From: Cellulomonas sp. S1-8
GTDB taxonomy: Bacteria; Actinomycetota; Actinomycetes; Actinomycetales; Cellulomonadaceae
Direction: 5' to 3'
NCBI RefSeq assembly: GCF_026184235.1
Contig: NZ_CP110806.1
Location: 2,790,001-2,854,000, forward strand
DNA length: 64,000 nt
Part shown: positions 53,371 through 61,396 of the stretch, in pieces
How positions within the stretch are numbered: position 1 is the first letter of the stretch
How the letters are laid out: the number at the start of each line of letters is the position of its first letter
Made by a program: the position numbers and the translations under genes
The notes under the pieces: generated by a model
What the model saw: the letters and a program-made list of their open reading frames with translations, nothing else
What the model was told of the DNA's origin: nothing
The model's database searches: none

Positions 53371-55958
53371 TGCTGCGGCTCACCCTCGCCCAGATGCGGC
53401 GCAGCCTGCCCCGGCTGCTCGCGGCGGGCCTGGCCATCCTGCTCGGCTCGGCGTTCCTCACCGCGACGCTCACCGCCGGCGACGTCATCACGCGCGGCGG
53501 GTACGACGCGGTCACGGCGTCCTACGGCGACGCCGACCTCGTCGTCATGCCGATCGACGGCGCGCTGTCGGACGTCCTGGAGACCACGCGAGGGACGCCG
53601 GGGGTGGCGAGCGCCGACCCCTTCCTGGTGGGATGGGGTTCGTTCGAGAGCGGCCGCCGCAGCGTGTCCCAGACGCTCGTGCCCGTGCCCTCCGACTCGT
53701 CGCTCGGCTCGCTCGAGGTCGTCGAGGGCCGCGCGCCCGCGGCGCAGGACGAGGTGGCGCTGCCCGCGACGTCGGCGGAACGCCTCGGCGTCGGAGTGGG
53801 TGACACGATCCAGGCCACGTGGACGGTCTGGCCGGACGAGGTGCCGGACGAGGGGTCCACCGACTCCCCCGCGGCACCCGACGAGGGCGTCGCGGCGGAC
53901 AACTCCGACGGCGACCCCATGACGACGGACGACGGTGGGTCGACCGCCACCGAGATGTCGCAGGACGTGCAGCTCGTCGGGATCGTCGAGGACCCGCGGG
54001 GCGCGTGGTCGCGCTACGGCGGGGCGGGGCTGGCGACCACCGACGCGGTCGTGAGCTGGTCGGGTGCGCCGGACCTCGACGGCCTCGGCGTGCAGAGCAT
54101 GCTCGTGGCCGTCGACGGGGACGTCGAGACCGTGCGCGCCGCGCTGACGCAGGCGCTGGCCGGTTCCGAGGTCGTGACCCGCGACGAGGCCGCGGCGGTC
54201 GCCGTCGAGGAGTTCGGCAGCGGCAACCTCATCGTGATGCTCGTGCTCGGCTTCGCGGCGGTCGCCCTGCTCGTCGCCGCGCTGGTCATCGCGAACACCT
54301 TCCAGGTGATCGTCGCGCAGCGCACACGGATGCTGGCGCTGCTGCGCTGCGTGGGGGCCCGGCGCAGCCAGCTGCGCAGCTCGGTCCTGCTGGAGGCCGG
54401 GATCCTCGGTCTCGCGGCGGGCCTGGCGGGCGTCGTGGTCGGGCTGGCCCTCGTGCAGGTCGCCCTCAGCGTGTTGGCACGCACGCAGGACGGCGTGCCG
54501 CTGCCCACGGTCGTGCAGCCCACGATCGGCAACGTCCTGATCCCCGTGCTGGTCGCCGCCGCGGTGACCGTCGGGGCCGCCCTGGTGCCGGCGCGCGCGG
54601 CGACCCGGGTGTCACCCGTGGCCGCGCTGCGCCCCGCCGACGCACCGACCGTGCACGCCCGGCCCGGCAGGGTCCGCCTCGCGTTCTCCCTGCTCCTGGT
54701 GGTCGGTGGGGTCGCGGCCCTCGTCGGTGGCGTCGCGCTGGCACGGGCGGGTGTCGCGGTGGACGCCATGCTGCCGCTCGCCGTCAGCGTCCTGGGGGGT
54801 GCGACGTCCTTCGTCGGGCTGCTCGTGGGGGCGCCGCTGTGGATCCCGAACGTCGTGTCGGCCGTGGGCCGGCCCGTCGCCAGGATCAGCACGAGCGCCC
54901 GGCTCGCCGCCGCCAACACGGTGCGCAACCCGCGCCGGACGTCGGCGACGAGCACCGCGCTGGTCATCGGCGTCACGCTCGTCGTGATGATGAGCACGGG
55001 CGCCGTCTCGGCGCAGGAGTCGCTGGCCCGCGAGATGGACGAGCGGGGACCGGTGGACCTGGTCGTCGTGAGCGCGCAGAGCGAGCCGCTCGCGCAGGGC
55101 ATCGGCGAGGACGTCGCCGCGCTCGACGCGGTCGAGACGGTCGTCCCGGCGCGGTCCGCCCTCGTCGAGAACGCCCAGGGCGACGTCGTCGACGTGCTGG
55201 TCGTCGACCCGGCGGACGCGGGGGTCGTGCGCGACGACGTCGCGGCGGACGCGCTGGTGGCGGGGCGCAGCGTCGTGCCGGACTGGTGGTCGGGCGAGGT
55301 GACCCGCATGGACGTCGTCGGGGAGGAGACCGCCGAGCTCGAGGTGCTCCCGCGCGCGTCCGACCTGACGCTGCTGACGACTCAGGCGGCCGACGCGTTG
55401 GGGCTGCCCGACACCGGGACCGCGCTGCTGGTCCGGCTGCGGGCCGACGCCGACGCCATGGTCGCGCTGCAGGACGTCCAGGACGTCGTGGCGAGCGACT
55501 CGGTGCAGGTCACCAGCGCCGCGGCGCAGCGGCAGGGCGACGAGCAGGTCATCGACGTGATGCTCGCCATCGTCATCGGCCTGCTGGGGGTGGCCGTGGT
55601 CATCGCCCTGATCGGCGTCGCGAACACGCTGTCGCTGTCGGTGATCGAGCGTCGCCGCGAGTCCGCGACGCTGCGGGCGGTGGGCCTGTCCCGCCGTGGC
55701 CTGCGGTGGATGCTGGCGACCGAGGGCATGCTCATCGCCGGCGTCGGCGCGCTGATCGGCACGGTGCTGGGCCTGCTGTACGGCTGGGCGGGCGCGGCCA
55801 CGGTGTTCGGGACGCTCGGCGACGTGCGCCTGACCGTCCCGTGGCTGCACGTGGGGGCGGTGCTGGTCGTGGCGCTGCTCGCGGGCCTGGTGGCCTCGGC
55901 GCTGCCGGCGCGTGCCGCGGCGCGGACCCCCCCGGTCGCGGCGCTCGGCGTCGACTGA
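53370..55958 (+). CDS. FtsX-family ABC transporter permease
   Basis: An 862-residue membrane protein of the large two-FtsX-domain type. An N-terminal helix (MLRLTLAQMRRSLPRLLAAG region) is followed by a large external domain (about 45-280) with an acidic, Ser/Asp-rich insertion at residues 155-195. Then come three helices with the FtsX motif MLALLRCVGARRSQL, further helices, a second external domain, and a last set with ESATLRAVGLSRRGLRWML. It overlaps the ATPase gene. Such permeases couple ATP use to work on envelope substrates rather than simple transport. The substrate is unknown. Confidence 0.92.
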   Translation: MLRLTLAQMRRSLPRLLAAGLAILLGSAFLTATLTAGDVITRGGYDAVTASYGDADLVVMPIDGALSDVLETTRGTPGVASADPFLVGWGSFESGRRSVSQTLVPVPSDSSLGSLEVVEGRAPAAQDEVALPATSAERLGVGVGDTIQATWTVWPDEVPDEGSTDSPAAPDEGVAADNSDGDPMTTDDGGSTATEMSQDVQLVGIVEDPRGAWSRYGGAGLATTDAVVSWSGAPDLDGLGVQSMLVAVDGDVETVRAALTQALAGSEVVTRDEAAAVAVEEFGSGNLIVMLVLGFAAVALLVAALVIANTFQVIVAQRTRMLALLRCVGARRSQLRSSVLLEAGILGLAAGLAGVVVGLALVQVALSVLARTQDGVPLPTVVQPTIGNVLIPVLVAAAVTVGAALVPARAATRVSPVAALRPADAPTVHARPGRVRLAFSLLLVVGGVAALVGGVALARAGVAVDAMLPLAVSVLGGATSFVGLLVGAPLWIPNVVSAVGRPVARISTSARLAAANTVRNPRRTSATSTALVIGVTLVVMMSTGAVSAQESLAREMDERGPVDLVVVSAQSEPLAQGIGEDVAALDAVETVVPARSALVENAQGDVVDVLVVDPADAGVVRDDVAADALVAGRSVVPDWWSGEVTRMDVVGEETAELEVLPRASDLTLLTTQAADALGLPDTGTALLVRLRADADAMVALQDVQDVVASDSVQVTSAAAQRQGDEQVIDVMLAIVIGLLGVAVVIALIGVANTLSLSVIERRRESATLRAVGLSRRGLRWMLATEGMLIAGVGALIGTVLGLLYGWAGAATVFGTLGDVRLTVPWLHVGAVLVVALLAGLVASALPARAAARTPPVAALGVD

Positions 55959-56016
55959 ACCACGGCCGCGGTCCGGCGCGGAGGAGGGCCCGCCGTACCG
56001 TCGAGCCGACCACAGC

Positions 56017-56057
56017 CCCGGGGCCGGGAGGTGTCACGCACACCTCCCGGCCCCGGG
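56017..56057. terminator. Strong hairpin terminator after the exporter operon
   Basis: A perfect 18-bp stem (56017-56034 with 56040-56057) and 5-base loop lies 58 bases after the permease stop. The far-upstream GTG of the next reading frame (56031) falls inside its left arm. Confidence 0.85.
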
Positions 56058-56093
56058 TCGTCGTCGGCGTCCCCCGGGGCCGATGCTCACCGG

Positions 56094-59000
56094 GTGCGGC
56101 TCACGATCCCCTCCCCCGTCCTGCCCGGGCGCGACGTCGACGTCGACGTCGCGCCGGGTCTGCCCGCCGGCGAGCTGCGGCGCCGGCTGGCGCTGCTCAC
56201 CGGCGACGCACGGTGGGCCGCACCGGGCACGCCCCTGCAGGTCGGGGGCGTCGAGCTCGACGACGCCCATCCCGCCGGCGCCCCGCCCCTGCTCCCCGGC
56301 GCCCACCTCGGGTCCGCACCGCACGACGACGTCGTCGCGGTCGCGCACACGGGAGCCACGCACCTCGCGGTGCGGACCGGCCCGGACGCCGGACGCCTCG
56401 TGCTCCTGCCCGACGGTGCTCGCGTGCAGGTGGACGTCGACCCGCCGGGCATCGAGCCGGCGGACCGGGCGGCGCCGACCGGGCCCGCTCGCCCGGGCAC
56501 CCGCGTCGAGGTCCGTCGGCGCGGGCGACGCGTGCGGGTCCGCGTCGTCCGCGGCCGCGGCACCCTGACCCCACCCCCGCACGGCCGCGCCCGGCGGCTC
56601 GACGGCGCCCGGTGGCTCGGCGGCGCCCGGTGGCTCGGGCGCGGGGCGGCGGCCGGGCGCACGGTCGGACGACGCCCGCGCAGGTGGCCGACGGACGCCC
56701 CGCTGCAGGTCGGGCGGACGACGCTGCTGCTGCGGGTCGCCCCGCCCCGGTCGGGCGTGCCGTCGCGACGGTGGCGACGGGTGCCGCCGTGGGCCTGGGC
56801 CGCCGCCGCGTCGTCCGCCGGCGCCGTCGTCCTGGCGGTCGTCCTGCGCCAGCCCGTGCTGCTGCTCACCGCGGTGACGGGCCTGGTGGGGCTGCTCGGG
56901 TCGGCGGGCGGTCGCGTACCCGACGGGGACCCGGCCGCCGGCCCGTCGGGCGGCGCCCCATCCGGCGTCGCGCCGGCCGGCGCGGAGGGCGGCGCCGCGG
57001 ACGTGCCGTGCGACGTGGCCGCGCTCCGCCTCACCACGGCGCAGCGCCTGCTCGACCGGGCGGGGCCGGTCCCCGGCACCGACGCGCCGTGGCCGGTCGA
57101 CGGCACCCTGGCGCTGGCGGGCCCCCGCGAGGAGGCGCTCGGCGCCGCGCGGGCGCTGGTCCTGCGCACGCTCGGCGCCGGGACTCCGACCCGGCTGGTC
57201 CTGCGCGCGGACGCCGCGACCCGGTGGCAGTGGACCCGGTGGTGGGACCCGACCGACCGCCTGCCCGGGCCCACGGAGGGCGACGTGCTCGTCGTCGTCG
57301 ACGGCCCCGCCCCGGACCTCGGGGCGTGGCGCGTCGCGACCCCGGGCGCGCGCCTCCTGCTCGTGGTCCCCCCGGACACGCCCGTGCCGGCGTGGGTGTC
57401 GACCGTCCTGCGCCCGGGTCACGGCGGGGCGGAGGACGACGTCGAGGTGGTCGGGGCGCGGGTCGCCGACGCGCAGGCGCGCGCGGCTGCGGCCCTGACG
57501 TGGGTGCTCGCGACGCGGGAGGGCGCGGGGGCTCGCACCCTGCCCCGCGACGTGGCCCTCGGCGGCCTGCCCAGGGTCCCCGCGCCCGACCCGGACGCGG
57601 TCGCCACGGCGTGGCGGCAGCCGGCGCCGCGCACGCTCGCGGCGCCGATCGGCGTCGGGCCGGACGGGCGGGCCGTCGTCCTGGACCTCGTGCGCGACGG
57701 GCCGCACGCGCTCGTCGCCGGCACGACCGGGGCGGGCAAGTCCGAGCTGCTCCGGACGCTCGTGCTCGCGCTGGCGCTCGCTCAGCCGCCGCGCAGGCTC
57801 GCGGTGCTCCTGGTCGACTTCAAGGGTGGGACGGGCCTGGGCCCGCTCGCGGGGCTGCCGCACGTCGTCGACCACGTCCACGACCTCGACGTCGCGGCGG
57901 CGCGGCGCACGCTCGTCGGCCTGCGTGCCGAGCTGCGCCGCCGCGAGCGCCTGCTGGCAGCGGCGGGCCGGACCGACGTCGCCGACCTCGACCCCGCGGA
58001 CGCGGCCACCCCGGCACGCCTGCTCGTGGTCGTCGACGAGCTGCGCGCCCTGGTCGACGACCTCCCGGACGCCGCGGCCACGCTCGCGCGGCTCGCCGCG
58101 CAGGGCCGGGCGCTCGGCGTGCACCTCGTCCTGGCCACGCAGCGGCCCGGCGGCGCCGTGCCCGCCGACCTGCGGGCGAACCTCGGTCTGCGGATCGCGT
58201 TGCGCGTCGCCGACGAGGACGACTCGCGCGACGTCGTCGGTACCGCGGACGCCGCTCACCTCGACGTCGCGGTGCCCGGCCGCGCTCTCCTGCGCATCGG
58301 CTCCCGGCCGGTCGTGCCCGTGCAGGTGGCGCACGCGCGGCGGCACCGCGCTCCCACGACGGTCCGGCTCGTCCCGGCCCCGGCGCCCCCCGAGCCGTGG
58401 CGAGCGGCACCCGCGCCGCAGGACGACGACGTCGGCGCCTGGGTCGCCGCGTGCGTCGGCGCCGCGCGGGGCCTGCCGGGCACGGGGGTGCCCTGGCTGC
58501 CCGCCCTGCCGGACCGGGTGCCCGCGGACGACGTCGGCGCGCCCGCGGGCCCGGCCGGGCTGCTGGTCGCCGTCGCCGACGTGCCCGCCGAGCAGCGCCG
58601 CACGGAGGTCCGCTGGTGCCCGGCCGACGGACCGCTGCTCGTGCTCGGCGGACCGCGCTCGGGACGCTCCACGACCCTGCTGACCGTCGGGACGCACGCG
58701 CTGCACGCCGGCCTGCACGTGCATGCCGTGGGCCTGCCGGCCGCCGCGCTCGCCCACCTGCACGGCACGGCCGCGCGGTCCGTCGGCACGACCCTCCCGC
58801 GTGACGACGCGCACCGCGCGCTGCTCCTGCTGGACCGCCTCGCATCACGGCGCGAGGCGCAGGGCCCCGCCGACGTGCTGCTCGTCGACGGCCTGGACGC
58901 GCTCCTCGACGTGCTCGCGGCGCACGCCCGCGGCGTGGGCGTCGACCTGCTCACCGGGCTGCTGCGGCACCCGCCGGCGGGTGTGCACGTCGCGGCGGCC

Positions 59001-59993
59001 GGCCCGGTGGTGCCGGCACTGACGCGGCTGCTGGGCACGTTCGGGCTGCGGCTGGTGCTCCCCGTGCCCGACCCCGGGCTCGACGCCCAGGCCGGTGTGC
59101 CCGCCGCGCTCGTCGGCCCGCGCACGGTCCCGGGACGAGCCGTGGTGTGCGTGCCCGACGGCGCGCACGTGAGCCAGGTCGTGCTGCCCTCGGACGCGAC
59201 CGCGCGACCGCACGGCGACGTCGGGGTACCGGGGCCGGCGCGGATCGGCGTGCTGCCCGCGCGATCGGAGGCCCCCCGGCACGCCGGTCCACGCGGGGGC
59301 GCCGGGGCTCCCGGCATCCACCCGGTCCTGCTGGGCGTCGGGGGCGACGGCCCGGGGCCCGTCGCCGTGGCACCGGCTCGCCCGCTCGTCGTCGCCGGCC
59401 CCCCGGGCTCGGGCCGGACCGCCACGCTGCGCACGCTCGCGGACCAGTGGGCCGCGGCGGGCCGCCGCGTGCTGCTCCTGACCCCGACGCCCGACGTGCA
59501 CGCGCAGGTGGCCGGGTGCCGCGAGGGCGTGGTGCTCGTGGTGGCCCCGGACCGGGGCGCCGCCGCGCTCGACGGCCTCGACGGCCTCGACGGCGAGGGA
59601 GGGCAGGGTGCCGGCCCGGCCGTCCTCCTCGTCGACGACGTCGACCTGGTCGAGCGGACGGACCCGCAGCTCACCGACCGGCTCGAGCGCACGCTGCGCG
59701 CCGCGGCGGGCGGGATGCTGCCGATCGTGCTCGCCACGACGACGGAGCACGCCGCCACGAGCTTCCGCGGCCCCGTCGCCGCTGCGCTGCGGTCCCGCCA
59801 GGTGCTCGTGCTGGACCCCCACGGCCCGGCAGCGGCCGATCTGCTGGGTCCCGGGGCGGCGCTGCAGTGCGACCCCTGGCACCGCCCGCCGGGCCGCGGC
59901 GTGCTGCGGCAGGACCGCACGCTGCTGCGCGTCCAGGTGCACGCGCCCGACGCCCCCGTCCGCCGGGAGGCCGACGCGGCACGACGGGCGTGA
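56094..59993 (+). CDS. FtsK/SpoIIIE-type ATPase with FHA-like N-terminus and three P-loop-like domains (EccC/EssC-like)
   Basis: A 1,299-residue protein. Residues about 1-215 are beta rich with an FHA-like or ubiquitin-like look (LTIPSPVLPGRDVDVDV, LAVRTGPDAGRLVLLPDG). Two close membrane helices lie at about 233-275. The first ATPase domain has Walker A GTTGAGKSE at 543-551, VDFKGGTGL and Walker B LLVVVDE. A second P-loop-like site near 852 reads GGPRSGRST and a third near 1100 reads GPPGSGRTA, both with Arg in place of the Walker Lys. This order matches EssC/EccC proteins of type VII secretion. GTG at 56094 is chosen because the earlier one lies in a terminator; GATGCT six bases before could be its -10 box. 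No WXG100 or other secretion gene is nearby. Confidence 0.88.
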   Translation: MRLTIPSPVLPGRDVDVDVAPGLPAGELRRRLALLTGDARWAAPGTPLQVGGVELDDAHPAGAPPLLPGAHLGSAPHDDVVAVAHTGATHLAVRTGPDAGRLVLLPDGARVQVDVDPPGIEPADRAAPTGPARPGTRVEVRRRGRRVRVRVVRGRGTLTPPPHGRARRLDGARWLGGARWLGRGAAAGRTVGRRPRRWPTDAPLQVGRTTLLLRVAPPRSGVPSRRWRRVPPWAWAAAASSAGAVVLAVVLRQPVLLLTAVTGLVGLLGSAGGRVPDGDPAAGPSGGAPSGVAPAGAEGGAADVPCDVAALRLTTAQRLLDRAGPVPGTDAPWPVDGTLALAGPREEALGAARALVLRTLGAGTPTRLVLRADAATRWQWTRWWDPTDRLPGPTEGDVLVVVDGPAPDLGAWRVATPGARLLLVVPPDTPVPAWVSTVLRPGHGGAEDDVEVVGARVADAQARAAAALTWVLATREGAGARTLPRDVALGGLPRVPAPDPDAVATAWRQPAPRTLAAPIGVGPDGRAVVLDLVRDGPHALVAGTTGAGKSELLRTLVLALALAQPPRRLAVLLVDFKGGTGLGPLAGLPHVVDHVHDLDVAAARRTLVGLRAELRRRERLLAAAGRTDVADLDPADAATPARLLVVVDELRALVDDLPDAAATLARLAAQGRALGVHLVLATQRPGGAVPADLRANLGLRIALRVADEDDSRDVVGTADAAHLDVAVPGRALLRIGSRPVVPVQVAHARRHRAPTTVRLVPAPAPPEPWRAAPAPQDDDVGAWVAACVGAARGLPGTGVPWLPALPDRVPADDVGAPAGPAGLLVAVADVPAEQRRTEVRWCPADGPLLVLGGPRSGRSTTLLTVGTHALHAGLHVHAVGLPAAALAHLHGTAARSVGTTLPRDDAHRALLLLDRLASRREAQGPADVLLVDGLDALLDVLAAHARGVGVDLLTGLLRHPPAGVHVAAAGPVVPALTRLLGTFGLRLVLPVPDPGLDAQAGVPAALVGPRTVPGRAVVCVPDGAHVSQVVLPSDATARPHGDVGVPGPARIGVLPARSEAPRHAGPRGGAGAPGIHPVLLGVGGDGPGPVAVAPARPLVVAGPPGSGRTATLRTLADQWAAAGRRVLLLTPTPDVHAQVAGCREGVVLVVAPDRGAAALDGLDGLDGEGGQGAGPAVLLVDDVDLVERTDPQLTDRLERTLRAAAGGMLPIVLATTTEHAATSFRGPVAAALRSRQVLVLDPHGPAAADLLGPGAALQCDPWHRPPGRGVLRQDRTLLRVQVHAPDAPVRREADAARRA

Positions 59994-60038
59994 CCCGCCC
60001 GTCACGAGGTCGGTCGGCCCCGCGGGTCCGCCCGCCCG

Positions 60039-60539
60039 TCAGGGCGCGGTGGTGCGCCCGCCCGCCGTCGCGGCGACGACGCGCGGGCTGAGCACGGCGA
60101 CCACCACGACCAGCGCGACGACCATCGGGGCGAGCGCCCGCGCGCCTCCGCCGGCACCCCACCAGGTCGCGGCCGTCACCACGACGAAGATCTGCGCGGT
60201 CAGGACGGGCCCCCGACCCCAGCGGCGGCCCGACCACAGACCGCGGACCGCTGCAGCCAGCAGGGCCGCCGCGCCGAGCGCCACCACGACGAGGAACACT
60301 CCCTGGCCGACGTCGGCGCCGCGGGCGAGCGCGACCACGCCGGCGACCGCGAAGGCGACCAGCGCCGCGACCTCGAGGAGCACGACCGTGCACGCCACGA
60401 CGAGCATCGTCGGTCGCGGCGCGGGGTCGGGACCCGCGGGCGCGCCGCCGCGACCGGTCCCACCCCCGCCGTCGGGGCGCGGGGCGCGGGACGGGCCGGC
60501 TCCGGGGGCGGGCTCGCGGCCGGCGGGCGTACGGGGCAT
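60039..60539 (-). CDS. Small four-helix membrane protein of unknown function
   Basis: A 166-residue protein. The first 42 residues are Pro/Gly/Arg rich and probably cytoplasmic. Four hydrophobic helices follow (about 44-70, 78-98, 110-130, 132-152). I do not recognise a family. It is convergent with the FtsK-type gene, 45 bases away, and ATG at 60539 lies six bases after a TAGGGT box. Codon use fits the genome. Similar small proteins often accompany signalling or secretion genes in actinobacteria, but no role can be assigned. Confidence 0.75.
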   Translation of the reverse strand: MPRTPAGREPAPGAGPSRAPRPDGGGGTGRGGAPAGPDPAPRPTMLVVACTVVLLEVAALVAFAVAGVVALARGADVGQGVFLVVVALGAAALLAAAVRGLWSGRRWGRGPVLTAQIFVVVTAATWWGAGGGARALAPMVVALVVVVAVLSPRVVAATAGGRTTAP

Positions 60540-60545
60540 GGCTCG

Positions 60546-60551
60546 ACCCTA
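60546..60551 (-). promoter_or_regulatory. -10 box TAGGGT, leaderless start
   Basis: On the minus strand TAGGGT ends six bases before the ATG of the small membrane protein at 60539. Confidence 0.55.
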
Positions 60552-61051
60552 GGACCCGACCGCGCGGGCGACTGGGTCACCTCCCGCGTGACACGCCCGG
60601 ATCCCGTGCCGCATACCAGAACCCGGGACCCGGTACGACCACGCCGAGACCCCCGGTGTCCAGGGACGATGGCACCGGGTCAGGCGTGAGGCTCGTCACG
60701 CCACGCCCTCGGTGCCGGCCCGGGACGGCCCGCCGACCGGCCCGCGACGGTCAGGGCACAGTGATCTCCCAGGTCAGAGGCATTGTGGCGAGCGGGAGGC
60801 GCTGACCTGGACGTTCGGGTCCGATGCCCGCCCGGCCGGACCCGCGACGGCGGCGCACCACGCGGCGGGCCGGGCCTCGATGTGATCAACACCTCAGTCG
60901 TTACCGACATGAAACGCTGCCGTAACTCTTGTGCGCGGACGGATCGGGTGTGACTCTTGGTCCAGCACGTTCCCCCCCCACCACTGATTCCATGCGCCGT
61001 TGCGCGCGCTCGTCCGGGCGCGCAGTCAGGCGTGTGCAAGGAGAGCCCCCC
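60552..61051. other. 500-base noncoding region upstream of whiB1
   Basis: No gene is seen here. The first 300 bases are GC rich with short imperfect palindromes. The stretch 60880-60960 is lower in G+C than its surroundings and probably holds the whiB1 promoter. TGTGATCAACACCTCA at 60881-60896 matches the left half and part of the right half of a CRP site (TGTGA-N6-TCACA). A run of eight C lies at 60972-60979. AAGGAGAG at 61038-61045 is the whiB1 ribosome site. The whiB1 leader may be long. Confidence 0.5.
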
Positions 61052-61300
61052 ATGGATTGGCGCCACCGCGCAGCCTGCCTCGACGAGGACCCCGAGCTGT
61101 TCTTCCCCATCGGGAACACCGGCCCGGCTCTGCAGCAGATCGAGGAGGCCAAGGCCGTCTGCCGACGCTGCGACGTCGTCGACACCTGCCTCAAGTGGGC
61201 GATCGAGACCGGCCAGGACGCCGGCGTCTGGGGCGGCCTGTCCGAGGACGAGCGCCGCGCGCTCAAGCGCCGTACGGCTCGCCAGCGCCGGGCCAGCTGA
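61052..61300 (+). CDS. whiB1: WhiB1-type iron-sulfur transcription factor
   Basis: An 82-residue Wbl protein nearly colinear with mycobacterial WhiB1 (WblE in Streptomyces). MDWRHRAACLDEDPELFFPIG opens it. Cys9, Cys37, Cys40 and Cys46 bind a [4Fe-4S] cluster that reacts with nitric oxide, GVWGG is the G(V/I)WGG turn, and KRRTARQRR is the basic C-terminus. In mycobacteria the holo form binds the principal sigma factor region 4. ATG follows AAGGAGAG. The convergent neighbour is pdtaS, as in M. tuberculosis (Rv3219/Rv3220c). Confidence 0.96.
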   Translation: MDWRHRAACLDEDPELFFPIGNTGPALQQIEEAKAVCRRCDVVDTCLKWAIETGQDAGVWGGLSEDERRALKRRTARQRRAS

Positions 61301-61348
61301 CCCTCGACGCACCCCGAGGACGCGCGTCGTCGCGCGACCTCGACCACC

Positions 61349-61381
61349 CGACAGGGCCGACCGTTCGCGGCGGCCCTGTCG
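61349..61381. terminator. UUCG-capped bidirectional terminator
   Basis: An 11-bp outer stem (61349-61359 with 61371-61381) continues, past one bulged A at 61360, into a 3-bp CCG/CGG stem capped by TTCG at 61364-61367. It lies between the convergent whiB1 and pdtaS genes. Confidence 0.8.
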
Positions 61382-61396
61382 TCGTGCCCGGCACCG

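Noticed and set aside
56034..58814. 926-residue minus-strand frame opposite the FtsK-type gene
   Set aside because: It is antisense to the Walker A domain region, Arg/Gly/Ala-rich and without motifs.
56094..59993. A complete type VII secretion locus
   Set aside because: Only the ATPase-like protein is present; no WXG100, EccB, EccD or mycosin gene is seen nearby.
60972..60979. Run of eight C upstream of whiB1 as a phase-variation tract
   Set aside because: It is short, noncoding and not placed between promoter elements; GC-rich genomes have many such runs.
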